Assembly: GCA_945788675.1 (NCBI GenBank)
Contig: CALZMY010000307.1
Location: 1 to 13,078, forward strand
Length of the DNA stretch: 13,078 nt
DNA from: an uncultured Gammaproteobacteria bacterium
Lineage (GTDB): Bacteria; Pseudomonadota; Gammaproteobacteria; SZUA-140
Reading direction: 5' to 3'
The notes under the pieces were generated by a model. That model had not been told where the DNA came from and made no database searches. It worked only from the letters and a program-made list of their open reading frames with translations. A program made the position numbers and the translations under genes. Below, one piece after another: positions 7,064-13,078 of this stretch (position 1 is the first letter of the stretch; every line of letters starts with the position of its first letter).

Positions 7064-8428
7064 CTAACCTACCAGGCGTGCAATGTCGTTGTAGAACGCC
7101 ACAAACATCACCATCGCCAACAACACAATCCCGACCCGCTGCCCCATCATCTGTGTCTCTTCCGAAACCGGGCTGCCTTTAATCCACTCAATCAAATAGT
7201 AGAAAAGATGGCCACCATCGAGCATCGGGATCGGCAGCAGATTCAACACCCCCAGACTAATACTAATGATGGCGAGAAAACTGGCAAAGGCGATAAAACC
7301 AATCCCGGCGGATGAACCGGCATATTGCGCAATGCTAATCGGCCCACTGAGATTTTCAACCGAGACATTGCCAATCACCATATTCCCCAGCATTCTCAGC
7401 GTCAGCAAAGACATATCCCAGGTCTTCACCAACGCCGCCTTGAACGCTGCGAAAAACGAATAGCGCTCAACCGCATTAAACTGTTCAAACAACCCCTCAG
7501 GATAATCAACAGTGGCCCCGATCCGGCCGATCACACCTCCCTTTGTTTCTAGACGTGCCGGGCGCAAATCAAGCGTGACGATCGCGCCTGCACGCTCCAG
7601 TTCAACCTGTAGATTTTTATCTGGATTCGCCCGAACCTTGTGCACCCAACCTTCCCAGTCCACGATCGCTTCACCATCGACCGTCAGCAGCAGGTCACCT
7701 GTCATGATACCCGCGCTATCGGCGGCGCCACCCGAGACCACTTCGTCAATGATCGCCGGGATCTTCGGCCGCATCAGATTAATACCGAGGCTCTCCGGCA
7801 GGTTTTTCCGCTCCAGTTCTAGACCCGGCGTTGAAAAGTCGAGCAGTCGCGTTTTACTGCTCACCCCGTCTTCGAGCACGCGCACCTCAATCACATCTTC
7901 TCCGAGACTGCTATCCAGCAGCTCAAGCACTGCCGTGCCCCATGTCACCGTCTCGGTACCGTCAATATGAGTGATGATATCGCCGCGTTGAAATCCGCCC
8001 GCAGCGGCAAGACTGGCATCATTAACATCACCCACAATCGGCTTAACGCCACTCACCCCCATCATCAGAATCAGCCAGTAGATGGCAATTGCCAACACGA
8101 AATTAAAAATCGGCCCCGCGGCGACAATTGCGGTACGACTCGCCAGCGACTTACGATTGAAGGCGCGATCAAGTTCTTCAGGGGCGACCTCGCCTTCACG
8201 CTCATCCAGCATCTGCACATAACCGCCCAGTGGCAACGCTGCAATCACGTACTCCGTCTCATCGTTGGCACGACGCCAGCTAAAGAGTGGCTTGCCAAAA
8301 CCAATCGAAAAACGAATCACCTTGACCCCGGCCTTTCGTGCCACCCAAAAGTGGCCAAATTCATGCACCGTGATCAGGACACCAATGGCAATGATAAAAA
8401 AGAAGAATGATGACAGTACTGAACTCAT
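7064..8428 (-). CDS. rseP: site-2 intramembrane zinc metalloprotease RseP
   Basis: A 454-residue S2P-family protease (E. coli RseP 450). In E. coli it cuts the anti-sigma factor RseA within the inner membrane after DegS, freeing sigma-E when outer membrane protein folding fails; it also clears signal peptides. The zinc site HEFGH is at 22-26, exactly as in E. coli, and the third ligand is Asp404 in NLLPIPMLDGG. Four membrane segments lie at about 5-25, 95-118, 370-395 and 425-447. Two PDZ domains sit between the second and third (GDIITHIDG and GDLLLTVDGEAIVDW). NLSGPISIAQYAG is also conserved. The ATG at 8426-8428 overlaps the dxr stop as ATGA; an ATG three codons earlier has poorer ribosome-site spacing. 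The gene ends in tandem TAG stops (7061-7066). Its place beside bamA and skp links sensor and assembly machine. Confidence 0.96.
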   Translation of the reverse strand: MSSVLSSFFFFIIAIGVLITVHEFGHFWVARKAGVKVIRFSIGFGKPLFSWRRANDETEYVIAALPLGGYVQMLDEREGEVAPEELDRAFNRKSLASRTAIVAAGPIFNFVLAIAIYWLILMMGVSGVKPIVGDVNDASLAAAGGFQRGDIITHIDGTETVTWGTAVLELLDSSLGEDVIEVRVLEDGVSSKTRLLDFSTPGLELERKNLPESLGINLMRPKIPAIIDEVVSGGAADSAGIMTGDLLLTVDGEAIVDWEGWVHKVRANPDKNLQVELERAGAIVTLDLRPARLETKGGVIGRIGATVDYPEGLFEQFNAVERYSFFAAFKAALVKTWDMSLLTLRMLGNMVIGNVSVENLSGPISIAQYAGSSAGIGFIAFASFLAIISISLGVLNLLPIPMLDGGHLFYYLIEWIKGSPVSEETQMMGQRVGIVLLAMVMFVAFYNDIARLVG

Positions 8429-9609
8429 GATTTCCATTCCAGTCTTGAGACATGTTGTTGCGCCACTTCACGCGCAGTCGCATCGTCTTGCAATACAACC
8501 GCCAGGCTCGCGGCCGCCTGCGCGCTGACATCCGACAGCGTGGCTTCAATCACACGGCTAATATCGGTAAATCGAAGTGTCTGACCAAGAAAAGCCTCGA
8601 CCGCAATTTCATTCGCGGCATTAAGGATGGCTGCCGCAGTGCCACCCATTTGTGCCACCTCACGCGCCAGACGCAGACACGGAAAACGCGTCACATCAGG
8701 GTGTTCAAAATCGAGCCGCGCCACATCAAACAGGTTGAGTCGTTCGACCCCCGATGAGATCCGCTGAGGCCACGCCATCGCATGCGCAATGGGAATGCGC
8801 ATATCAGGACTGCCCATCTGTGCCAGCACCGAACCATCCACATACTCGACCATCGAATGGATAATACTTTGAGGATGCACCACGACCTGAATCTTTTCTG
8901 GCGGCGCATCAAATAGCCAACACGCCTCGATCAGCTCCAGCCCCTTGTTCATCATCGTGGCGGAATCGACCGAAATTTTGCGCCCCATCGTCCAGTTGGG
9001 ATGGGCGCATGCCTGATCGGGGGTGACATCAGCAAGCGCCGCCGGTGCTACCAGACGAAAGGGGCCTCCCGAGCCGGTCAACAGAATTTGTTCTATACCA
9101 CTGTCCTCAAGCCCATTAAAGCGCTCCGGCATGCATTGAAAAATCGCGTTATGCTCACTATCGACAGGTAACAATTCGGCCCCATGCTCACGTACCGCAT
9201 CCATAAAGAGACGGCCGGACATGACCAATGCCTCTTTGTTCGCGAGCAATACCCGTTTACCCGCACGCGCCGCCGCCAGCGTCGGCAACAGGCCGGCAGC
9301 GCCCACAATCGCCGCCATCACCTGTTCACATTGTGGCAACATAGCGACCTTCTCTAAACCGTCAGCGCCAGTCAGCACCTCGGTCGCCAGTCCTTCGGCC
9401 TGAATTTTTTGTTGCAGCTGCTCAGCCGCCGTCTCATCGCTCATCACCGCATAATCGGGATGATGGACAACACACTGTTCAAACAGGCGCTCGACATTAC
9501 GGTTGGCGGTCAATGCAACTGCGCGATATTGCGCCGGGTGCTGCGCAATGACATCAAGTGTATTGACACCGATCGAGCCGGTCGAGCCAAGTACGGTGAC
9601 GCCCTTCAT
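8425..9609 (-). CDS. dxr: 1-deoxy-D-xylulose 5-phosphate reductoisomerase
   Basis: A 394-residue cytoplasmic enzyme (E. coli 398) that rearranges and reduces DXP to 2-C-methyl-D-erythritol 4-phosphate with NADPH, the committed step of the MEP isoprenoid pathway and the target of fosmidomycin. The NADPH-binding GSTGSIG is at 8-14 and LANKEALVMSG at 122-132. The metal ligands are Asp150 and Glu152 in VDSEHNA and Glu225 in NKGLE (E. coli Asp150, Glu152, Glu231). The flexible active-site lid HPNWTMGRKISVDSATMM lies between. The ATG overlaps the cdsA stop by 4 bp (ATGA), and its own TGA overlaps the rseP ATG in the same way, so the three genes are probably translationally coupled. It supplies precursors that UppS, encoded two genes upstream, consumes. 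Confidence 0.97.
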   Translation of the reverse strand: MKGVTVLGSTGSIGVNTLDVIAQHPAQYRAVALTANRNVERLFEQCVVHHPDYAVMSDETAAEQLQQKIQAEGLATEVLTGADGLEKVAMLPQCEQVMAAIVGAAGLLPTLAAARAGKRVLLANKEALVMSGRLFMDAVREHGAELLPVDSEHNAIFQCMPERFNGLEDSGIEQILLTGSGGPFRLVAPAALADVTPDQACAHPNWTMGRKISVDSATMMNKGLELIEACWLFDAPPEKIQVVVHPQSIIHSMVEYVDGSVLAQMGSPDMRIPIAHAMAWPQRISSGVERLNLFDVARLDFEHPDVTRFPCLRLAREVAQMGGTAAAILNAANEIAVEAFLGQTLRFTDISRVIEATLSDVSAQAAASLAVVLQDDATAREVAQQHVSRLEWKS

Positions 9610-10445
9610 GCGCGGATACCCAATAGTGAAACACCAAGGGTAAAGACTGGTCCCGCCGCCGTGAGGCTATCGATACGATCTAATATTCCACCATGCCCCG
9701 GCAGCAACGTGCCGCTGTCTTTGACGCCAACACGTCGCTTCATCAGGCTTTCCATCAGATCGCCCACAATCGAAAAGGCAACCGTGACCAATGCGAGCAA
9801 CACTAAACCAAACAGGGCCATGCCACTGACATCGAGTAGCACGCCGCCGACCGATGAAACCACCAGTGTCGTCGCCATCGCACCGCCGACGCCCTCCCAG
9901 CTCTTGCCAGGACTGACCTGCGGCGCGAGCTTACGCTTGCCAAAGGCGCGACCCGCAAAGTAGGCACCACTATCAGCACCCCAGATCACGACCATCAAAA
10001 AAAGCAGCCAGTAAGGCGAGATAGCGTGCAGCACTACCAGTGAAATCCATGCCGGTACCAGCAGCACCACACCAATGGCAGGCAGTGCCGATAATGGAAA
10101 CAGCGTCTTCTTCCCCTGCGCCTCACAATTCAGCACATGTGCGCTGTAACGCTGTAACAGCAACACTGCGTAGCACCACCACAATACTGCGGCAGTCAGC
10201 AGCAGATAAAAGAGCGCGCTATACTGGCTCGCCCAACCACTCACCACCATCAGCACCCAGGTTAAGGCGATAAACTTATATTTTCCTATCGTGACTGGCT
10301 CACCCATCAGCCGCATCCACTCAGCAGCACCCACCGTCACCAGTATCGCAAACAGTATCGAGATATAAGAAGTCGGCAGTGCGATTACGCCCCAGATAAA
10401 AAGCGGCATCAATACTGCCGCCGTCAACAGGCGCTGCTTAAGCAT
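9606..10445 (-). CDS. cdsA: phosphatidate cytidylyltransferase (CDP-diglyceride synthase)
   Basis: A 279-residue polytopic inner membrane enzyme (E. coli 285) that converts phosphatidic acid and CTP into CDP-diacylglycerol, the branch point for all phospholipids. About eight hydrophobic segments are visible. The C-terminal family signature runs SLMKRRVGVKDSG then LLPGHGGILDRID, matching the S-x-x-K-R-x4-K-D-x-[GSA] ... H-G-G-x-x-D-R-x-D pattern; VWGADSGAYFAGRAFGK and VSPGKSWEG are also typical. The frame is open to a TTG at 10481, but the ATG at 10443-10445 is preferred: AGGA lies 5 bp ahead and the product then starts MLKQRL, like E. coli MLKYRL. With this start it overlaps the end of uppS by 8 bp. 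A second CDP-lipid synthase-like gene may start at the left edge of the window. Confidence 0.96.
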   Translation of the reverse strand: MLKQRLLTAAVLMPLFIWGVIALPTSYISILFAILVTVGAAEWMRLMGEPVTIGKYKFIALTWVLMVVSGWASQYSALFYLLLTAAVLWWCYAVLLLQRYSAHVLNCEAQGKKTLFPLSALPAIGVVLLVPAWISLVVLHAISPYWLLFLMVVIWGADSGAYFAGRAFGKRKLAPQVSPGKSWEGVGGAMATTLVVSSVGGVLLDVSGMALFGLVLLALVTVAFSIVGDLMESLMKRRVGVKDSGTLLPGHGGILDRIDSLTAAGPVFTLGVSLLGIRA

Positions 10446-11223
10446 TCTTTTCCTGCTCCACCTGGTCGCCAGTACGGCCAAAACGACGCTGGCGTTTGCT
10501 AAAGGAGTTCAATGCGTCATCAAAGGCATCGCCATCAAAGTCGGGCCATAAGGTCTCGGTAAAATACATTTCACAATAGGCGAGCTGCCACAAAAGAAAA
10601 TTACTCACCCGCTCTTCACCACCGGTACGAATAAAGAGATCTGGCTCCGGCATACCGTATAGTGACAGGTGGCGATCGAGAGCTGCCTCATCAATCTGTG
10701 ATGATTCAAGTCGTCCAGTGGTGACCTCATCAGCGAGCGCTCGCGTTGCCTGGACTATATCCCAACGGCCACCGTAGTTGGCGGCAATCACTAGTTTAAG
10801 CCCAGTATTGGCACTGGTAGTCGCCTCGGCCGTGGCAATCTCCTGCTGCAATGCTTCAGGAAAGGCACTGCGATCACCGACTATTTTCAACACTACATTA
10901 TTTTCATTGAGTCGTTTAACTTCACGTTTCAGGGCAGAGACAAAGAGCTCCAGTAATAACCGTACCTCTTTCTCAGGACGACGCCAGTTTTCACTGCTGA
11001 AGGCAAACAACGTGAGGACTTCGATTTTTTTTTCGGCGCAATGACGCACCATCGTACGTACCGTCTCGACACCCGCTTTATGCCCCATCACACGTGGCAT
11101 AAAACGCTTTTTGGCCCAGCGGCCATTGCCATCCATGATGATTGCAACATGACGCGGTAAGGCGCCGGATGTTGCGGTTGTCGGAGCATCTTCGGTTTTT
11201 CTAGCAGACATTATTAGAGACAA
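10438..11223 (-). CDS. uppS: (2E,6E)-farnesyl-diphosphate-specific ditrans,polycis-undecaprenyl-diphosphate synthase
   Basis: A 261-residue cis-prenyltransferase (E. coli 253). It adds eight isopentenyl units to farnesyl diphosphate to make C55 undecaprenyl diphosphate, the carrier lipid for peptidoglycan and O-antigen. HVAIIMDGNGRWAKKR holds the catalytic Asp31 (E. coli Asp26). FAFSSENWRRP and RTGGEERVSNFLLWQ are the substrate-binding motifs, and the tail holds LWPDF. The start is uncertain: a TTG at 11221-11223 has AAGG with 6-bp spacing, whereas the ATG at 11209-11211, four codons in, has no good ribosome site. I keep the TTG start. A run of nine A (bases 11025-11033 on the coding strand, spelling Glu-Lys-Lys-Ile) is a possible slippage point. 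It follows the 98-bp frr-uppS gap with its inverted repeat and overlaps cdsA. Confidence 0.96.
   Translation of the reverse strand: MSLIMSARKTEDAPTTATSGALPRHVAIIMDGNGRWAKKRFMPRVMGHKAGVETVRTMVRHCAEKKIEVLTLFAFSSENWRRPEKEVRLLLELFVSALKREVKRLNENNVVLKIVGDRSAFPEALQQEIATAEATTSANTGLKLVIAANYGGRWDIVQATRALADEVTTGRLESSQIDEAALDRHLSLYGMPEPDLFIRTGGEERVSNFLLWQLAYCEMYFTETLWPDFDGDAFDDALNSFSKRQRRFGRTGDQVEQEKNA
10451..10454 (-). promoter_or_regulatory. ribosome binding site for the ATG start of cdsA
   Basis: AGGA on the minus strand, 5 bp before the ATG at 10443-10445 and inside the last codons of uppS. It favours this ATG over the upstream in-frame TTG at 10481. Confidence 0.65.
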
Positions 11224-11229
11224 TCTAAA

Positions 11230-11233
11230 CCTT
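11230..11233 (-). promoter_or_regulatory. ribosome binding site supporting the TTG start of uppS
   Basis: AAGG on the minus strand, 6 bp before the TTG at 11221-11223. No similar site precedes the alternative ATG at 11209-11211 at proper distance, so it tips the choice toward TTG, though only weakly. Confidence 0.5.
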
Positions 11234-11264
11234 ATTGAGCGATGACATTTCAGTAGTGAGTAAA

Positions 11265-11287
11265 TGATTTCTGCTTAGCAGAAATCA
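11265..11287. repeat. perfect 10-bp inverted repeat with 3-bp centre in the frr-uppS gap
   Basis: Minus-strand arms TGATTTCTGC and GCAGAAATCA flank a TAA centre, with no mismatch. It starts 34 bp after the frr stop and ends 41 bp before the uppS start. As RNA it forms a 10-bp stem with a 3-base loop; the bases after it are only TTTACT, so a strong intrinsic terminator is unlikely. It could be a weak attenuator or read-through terminator, an RNase processing or stabilising hairpin, or a protein-binding operator. It sits in the only gap over 60 bp inside the minus-strand block. No convincing promoter was seen in the same gap. Confidence 0.85.
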
Positions 11288-11321
11288 CATTACGCCAGAT
11301 CAGAACCCAGTTAAAACCGAA

Positions 11322-11879
11322 TCAGATCTCCATCAGGTCTGTTTCTTTTGCCGTCAGCAGTGTCTCCACCTCTGCAACAAAACGATCCGTCAGTTTCTGC
11401 ATCCCTTCCTCGGCACCACGCTCTTCGTCCTCGGTAATCTCTTTCTCTTTTAGCAACTCTTTAAAATCACTATTGGCATCACGACGAATATTTCGGATCG
11501 CAACACGTGCGGACTCCGCCTCAGCGCGCGCCACTTTGATCATATCCTTACGGCGCTCTTCGGTAAGCGGCGGAATGCTAATACGAATGGTGGTACCGGC
11601 AGTTGAAGGATTCAAGCCCAGATCAGAACGCATGATCGCCTTTTCAATCACCGGCACCAGATCCTTTTCCCACGGACTAATCGTCAGCGTTCTCGCCTCG
11701 GAAACCGATACGGTTGCACACTGGCTCAACGGCACATCATTACCATAATAAGAGACCTTAATATGATCAAGCAGACTCGCATTGGCACGCCCGGTACGCA
11801 TTTTGGCGAACGCCAGCTTCAGCGACTCAATGCTTTTGCCCATACGGATTTCGGCATCTTTATTGATTTCATCGATCAT
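11322..11879 (-). CDS. frr: ribosome recycling factor
   Basis: A 185-residue protein, exactly the usual length. With EF-G it splits the post-termination ribosome so subunits can be reused. It shows the three-helix-bundle domain with KMRTGRANASLLDHI near residues 26-40, the small beta domain with EARTLTISPWEKDL (61-74), and the conserved VAIRNIRRDAN of the last long helices, whose arginines contact 23S rRNA in known structures. The ATG overlaps the pyrH stop by 4 bp (ATGA), which implies coupled translation. pyrH-frr pairing is conserved widely in bacteria. A 98-bp gap with an inverted repeat follows, so frr may mark the end of a tsf-pyrH-frr sub-operon. Confidence 0.97.
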   Translation of the reverse strand: MIDEINKDAEIRMGKSIESLKLAFAKMRTGRANASLLDHIKVSYYGNDVPLSQCATVSVSEARTLTISPWEKDLVPVIEKAIMRSDLGLNPSTAGTTIRISIPPLTEERRKDMIKVARAEAESARVAIRNIRRDANSDFKELLKEKEITEDEERGAEEGMQKLTDRFVAEVETLLTAKETDLMEI

Positions 11880-12646
11880 GCGCCATCTCCACTTGTCACC
11901 AGCGTCCCCTCTTCTTCACTCATCACAACGTCTCTCAGGGCTCCCGGCTTGGTAATATCGAAAACCCTCAGTGGCATATTATTATCGCGGCATAACACAA
12001 TCGCCGTCGCATCCATCACCATCAACTTGCGATGCAACACTTCGTCATAGGAAAGGCTGCTAAAACGCTCGGCAGCCGGGTTTTTCATCGGATCCTCGGA
12101 GTAGATCCCATCGACCATGGTCGCTTTCAGTACCGCATCGGCGTTGATTTCAATACCACGCAGACTGGCGGCAGAATCAGTGGTGAAAAAAGGATTGCCA
12201 GTACCGGCAGCAAAGATCACTACGCGCCCTTTTTCAAGGTGACGAACCGCCTTGCGGCGAATGTAATCTTCACAAATTTGATTAATTTTAACCGCGGACA
12301 TCACCCGTGCATAAGCACCGTGGTGTTCAAGTGCATCCTGCATCGCCAGCGCGTTAATAACGGTTGACAGCATTCCCATGTGATCGGCGGTAACTCGGTC
12401 CATACCACATGCGGCAAGGGTTGCGCCGCGAGAAATGTTGCCACCTCCCACCACCATTGCAACCTGCACCCCGAGTTTCACCAGCTCGCAAACATCGGTA
12501 GCGATACGATTCACCACTTCGGGTTCAATGCCATGATCCCCGTTGCCCATCAACGCCTCACCACTCATCTTGAGCAGAATACGTTTATAGATAGGCTTGC
12601 TGTTATCGGTAGGAATAACCGCTGTCGAGCCGTCAAGCGATGCCAC
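11876..12646 (-). CDS. pyrH: uridylate kinase (UMP kinase)
   Basis: A 256-residue hexameric amino-acid-kinase-fold enzyme (E. coli 241) that phosphorylates UMP to UDP with ATP, in pyrimidine nucleotide synthesis. KRILLKMSGEAL holds the phosphate-binding lysines, VVGGGNISRG (65-74) the glycine loop, and VTADHMGML the conserved Asp88 (E. coli Asp77). AGTGNPFFTTDSAA binds UMP, and KPGALRDVVMSEEEGTLV is the typical end. The start is GTG with AAGGGAG 7 bp ahead, three bases after the tsf stop; this gives an N-terminal extension of about nine residues relative to E. coli and a slightly longer tail. Family members are allosterically activated by GTP and inhibited by UTP; nothing in the sequence argues otherwise. 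Confidence 0.97.
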   Translation of the reverse strand: MASLDGSTAVIPTDNSKPIYKRILLKMSGEALMGNGDHGIEPEVVNRIATDVCELVKLGVQVAMVVGGGNISRGATLAACGMDRVTADHMGMLSTVINALAMQDALEHHGAYARVMSAVKINQICEDYIRRKAVRHLEKGRVVIFAAGTGNPFFTTDSAASLRGIEINADAVLKATMVDGIYSEDPMKNPAAERFSSLSYDEVLHRKLMVMDATAIVLCRDNNMPLRVFDITKPGALRDVVMSEEEGTLVTSGDGA

Positions 12647-12649
12647 TAT

Positions 12650-13078
12650 CTAGCTCCCTTTAACCTGCGCCATCACTTCCGCAGCAAAATCCTCTTCTAC
12701 TTTCTCGATCCCTTCACCCACTTCAAGGCGTTCAAAACGAACCACCTTCGCACCATTTTTCTCAAGTAGTTTGCCTACGGTGGTATCCGGGTCTTTCACA
12801 AATGGCTGGCCTTCAAGGGTGATTTCAGCCAGGTATTTACGAATACGACCATCCACCATCTTCGCGATAATTTCAGCGGGCTTGCCACTCTCCGCAGCCT
12901 GCGCACTAAAGATCTCTTTCTCTTTTTCGAGGACATCGGCAGAGACGTCATCGGCAGAGACAGCCAACGGCTTACTGGCTGCGATATGCATTGCAATATC
13001 CCTGGCCAACGTTGCATCGCCACCTTCCAGTTCAACGATCACGCCGATACGCACACCGTGCAGATAACCGCCAACAAT
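12650..13078 (-). CDS. tsf: elongation factor Ts, C-terminal part
   Basis: The last 142 residues of EF-Ts; the gene continues past the right edge. EF-Ts exchanges GDP on EF-Tu so it can bind GTP and aminoacyl-tRNA again. The fragment opens IVGGYLHGVRIGVIVELEGG and includes IAMHIAASKPLAVSADDVSADV and SGKPAEIIAKMVDGRIRKYLAEI. It ends with GQPFVKDPDTTVGKLL and VGEGIEKVEEDFAAEV, all close to the C-terminal core and terminal module of E. coli EF-Ts (283 residues), so roughly half is present. The GTG near 13052 is an internal valine codon, not a start. rpsB would be expected just beyond the edge. Confidence 0.97.
   Translation of the reverse strand: MVGGYLHGVRIGVIVELEGGDATLARDIAMHIAASKPLAVSADDVSADVLEKEKEIFSAQAAESGKPAEIIAKMVDGRIRKYLAEITLEGQPFVKDPDTTVGKLLEKNGAKVVRFERLEVGEGIEKVEEDFAAEVMAQVKGS
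12654..12660 (-). promoter_or_regulatory. ribosome binding site deciding the GTG start of pyrH
   Basis: AAGGGAG on the minus strand, 7 bp before the GTG at 12644-12646. It lies in the last codons of tsf and is the strongest Shine-Dalgarno sequence seen in the window. Confidence 0.75.

Noticed and set aside
7512..8410. Two plus-strand open frames (152 and 147 codons) opposite rseP
   Set aside because: Antisense to rseP, whose motifs are intact; the Ser-rich product of the first is typical of a reversed frame.
9409..9963. Plus-strand open frame of 184 codons opposite dxr and cdsA
   Set aside because: Antisense shadow of two well-supported genes; a low-complexity Ser/Thr/Pro/Arg product with no motif.

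Overview
This window is a slice of a gammaproteobacterial chromosome at roughly 50% GC. Almost all of it is one tightly packed, minus-strand block of essential genes. Read in the direction of transcription (high to low coordinates) the order is tsf (C-terminal part only), pyrH, frr, uppS, cdsA, dxr, rseP, bamA, skp, lpxD, fabZ, lpxA, lpxB. This is the classic gammaproteobacterial translation / isoprenoid / phospholipid / outer-membrane-biogenesis cluster. Gene content and protein sequences fit a free-living or symbiotic gammaproteobacterium outside the Enterobacteriaceae. I cannot name the genus from sequence alone.

Layout. Positions 1-99 (minus) hold the first 33 codons of a gene that runs off the left edge; its N-terminus resembles the CDP-archaeol synthase (CarS/DUF46) family. 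A 60-bp divergent spacer separates it from a plus-strand universal stress protein gene (160-615). That gene converges with lpxB across 41 bp. From 657 to 13078 everything is on the minus strand. Gaps are mostly 3-40 bp, there are ATGA overlaps at pyrH/frr, cdsA/dxr and dxr/rseP, and uppS/cdsA overlap by 8 bp. The one wider gap inside the block is frr-uppS (98 bp), which carries a perfect 10-3-10 inverted repeat.

How the genes work together. EF-Ts, UMP kinase and ribosome recycling factor serve translation and pyrimidine supply. Dxr makes MEP for isoprenoids, and UppS uses isoprenoids to build undecaprenyl diphosphate, the lipid carrier for wall and LPS sugars. CdsA makes CDP-diacylglycerol for phospholipids. 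RseP cleaves anti-sigma-E (known from E. coli) and so senses envelope folding, while BamA and Skp carry out outer membrane protein assembly. LpxD, FabZ, LpxA and LpxB make lipid A and the 3-hydroxyacyl-ACP pool that feeds it.

The core is ordinary and intact. No broken genes, mobile elements, CRISPR arrays, tRNAs or rRNAs were seen, and no new multi-gene system. The points worth a second look are the frr-uppS dyad, the CarS-like gene beside usp, a methionine at the acyl-chain ruler position of LpxA, a short BamA loop 6 next to a G8 tract, and the loss of the E. coli-type rnhB-dnaE continuation after lpxB.
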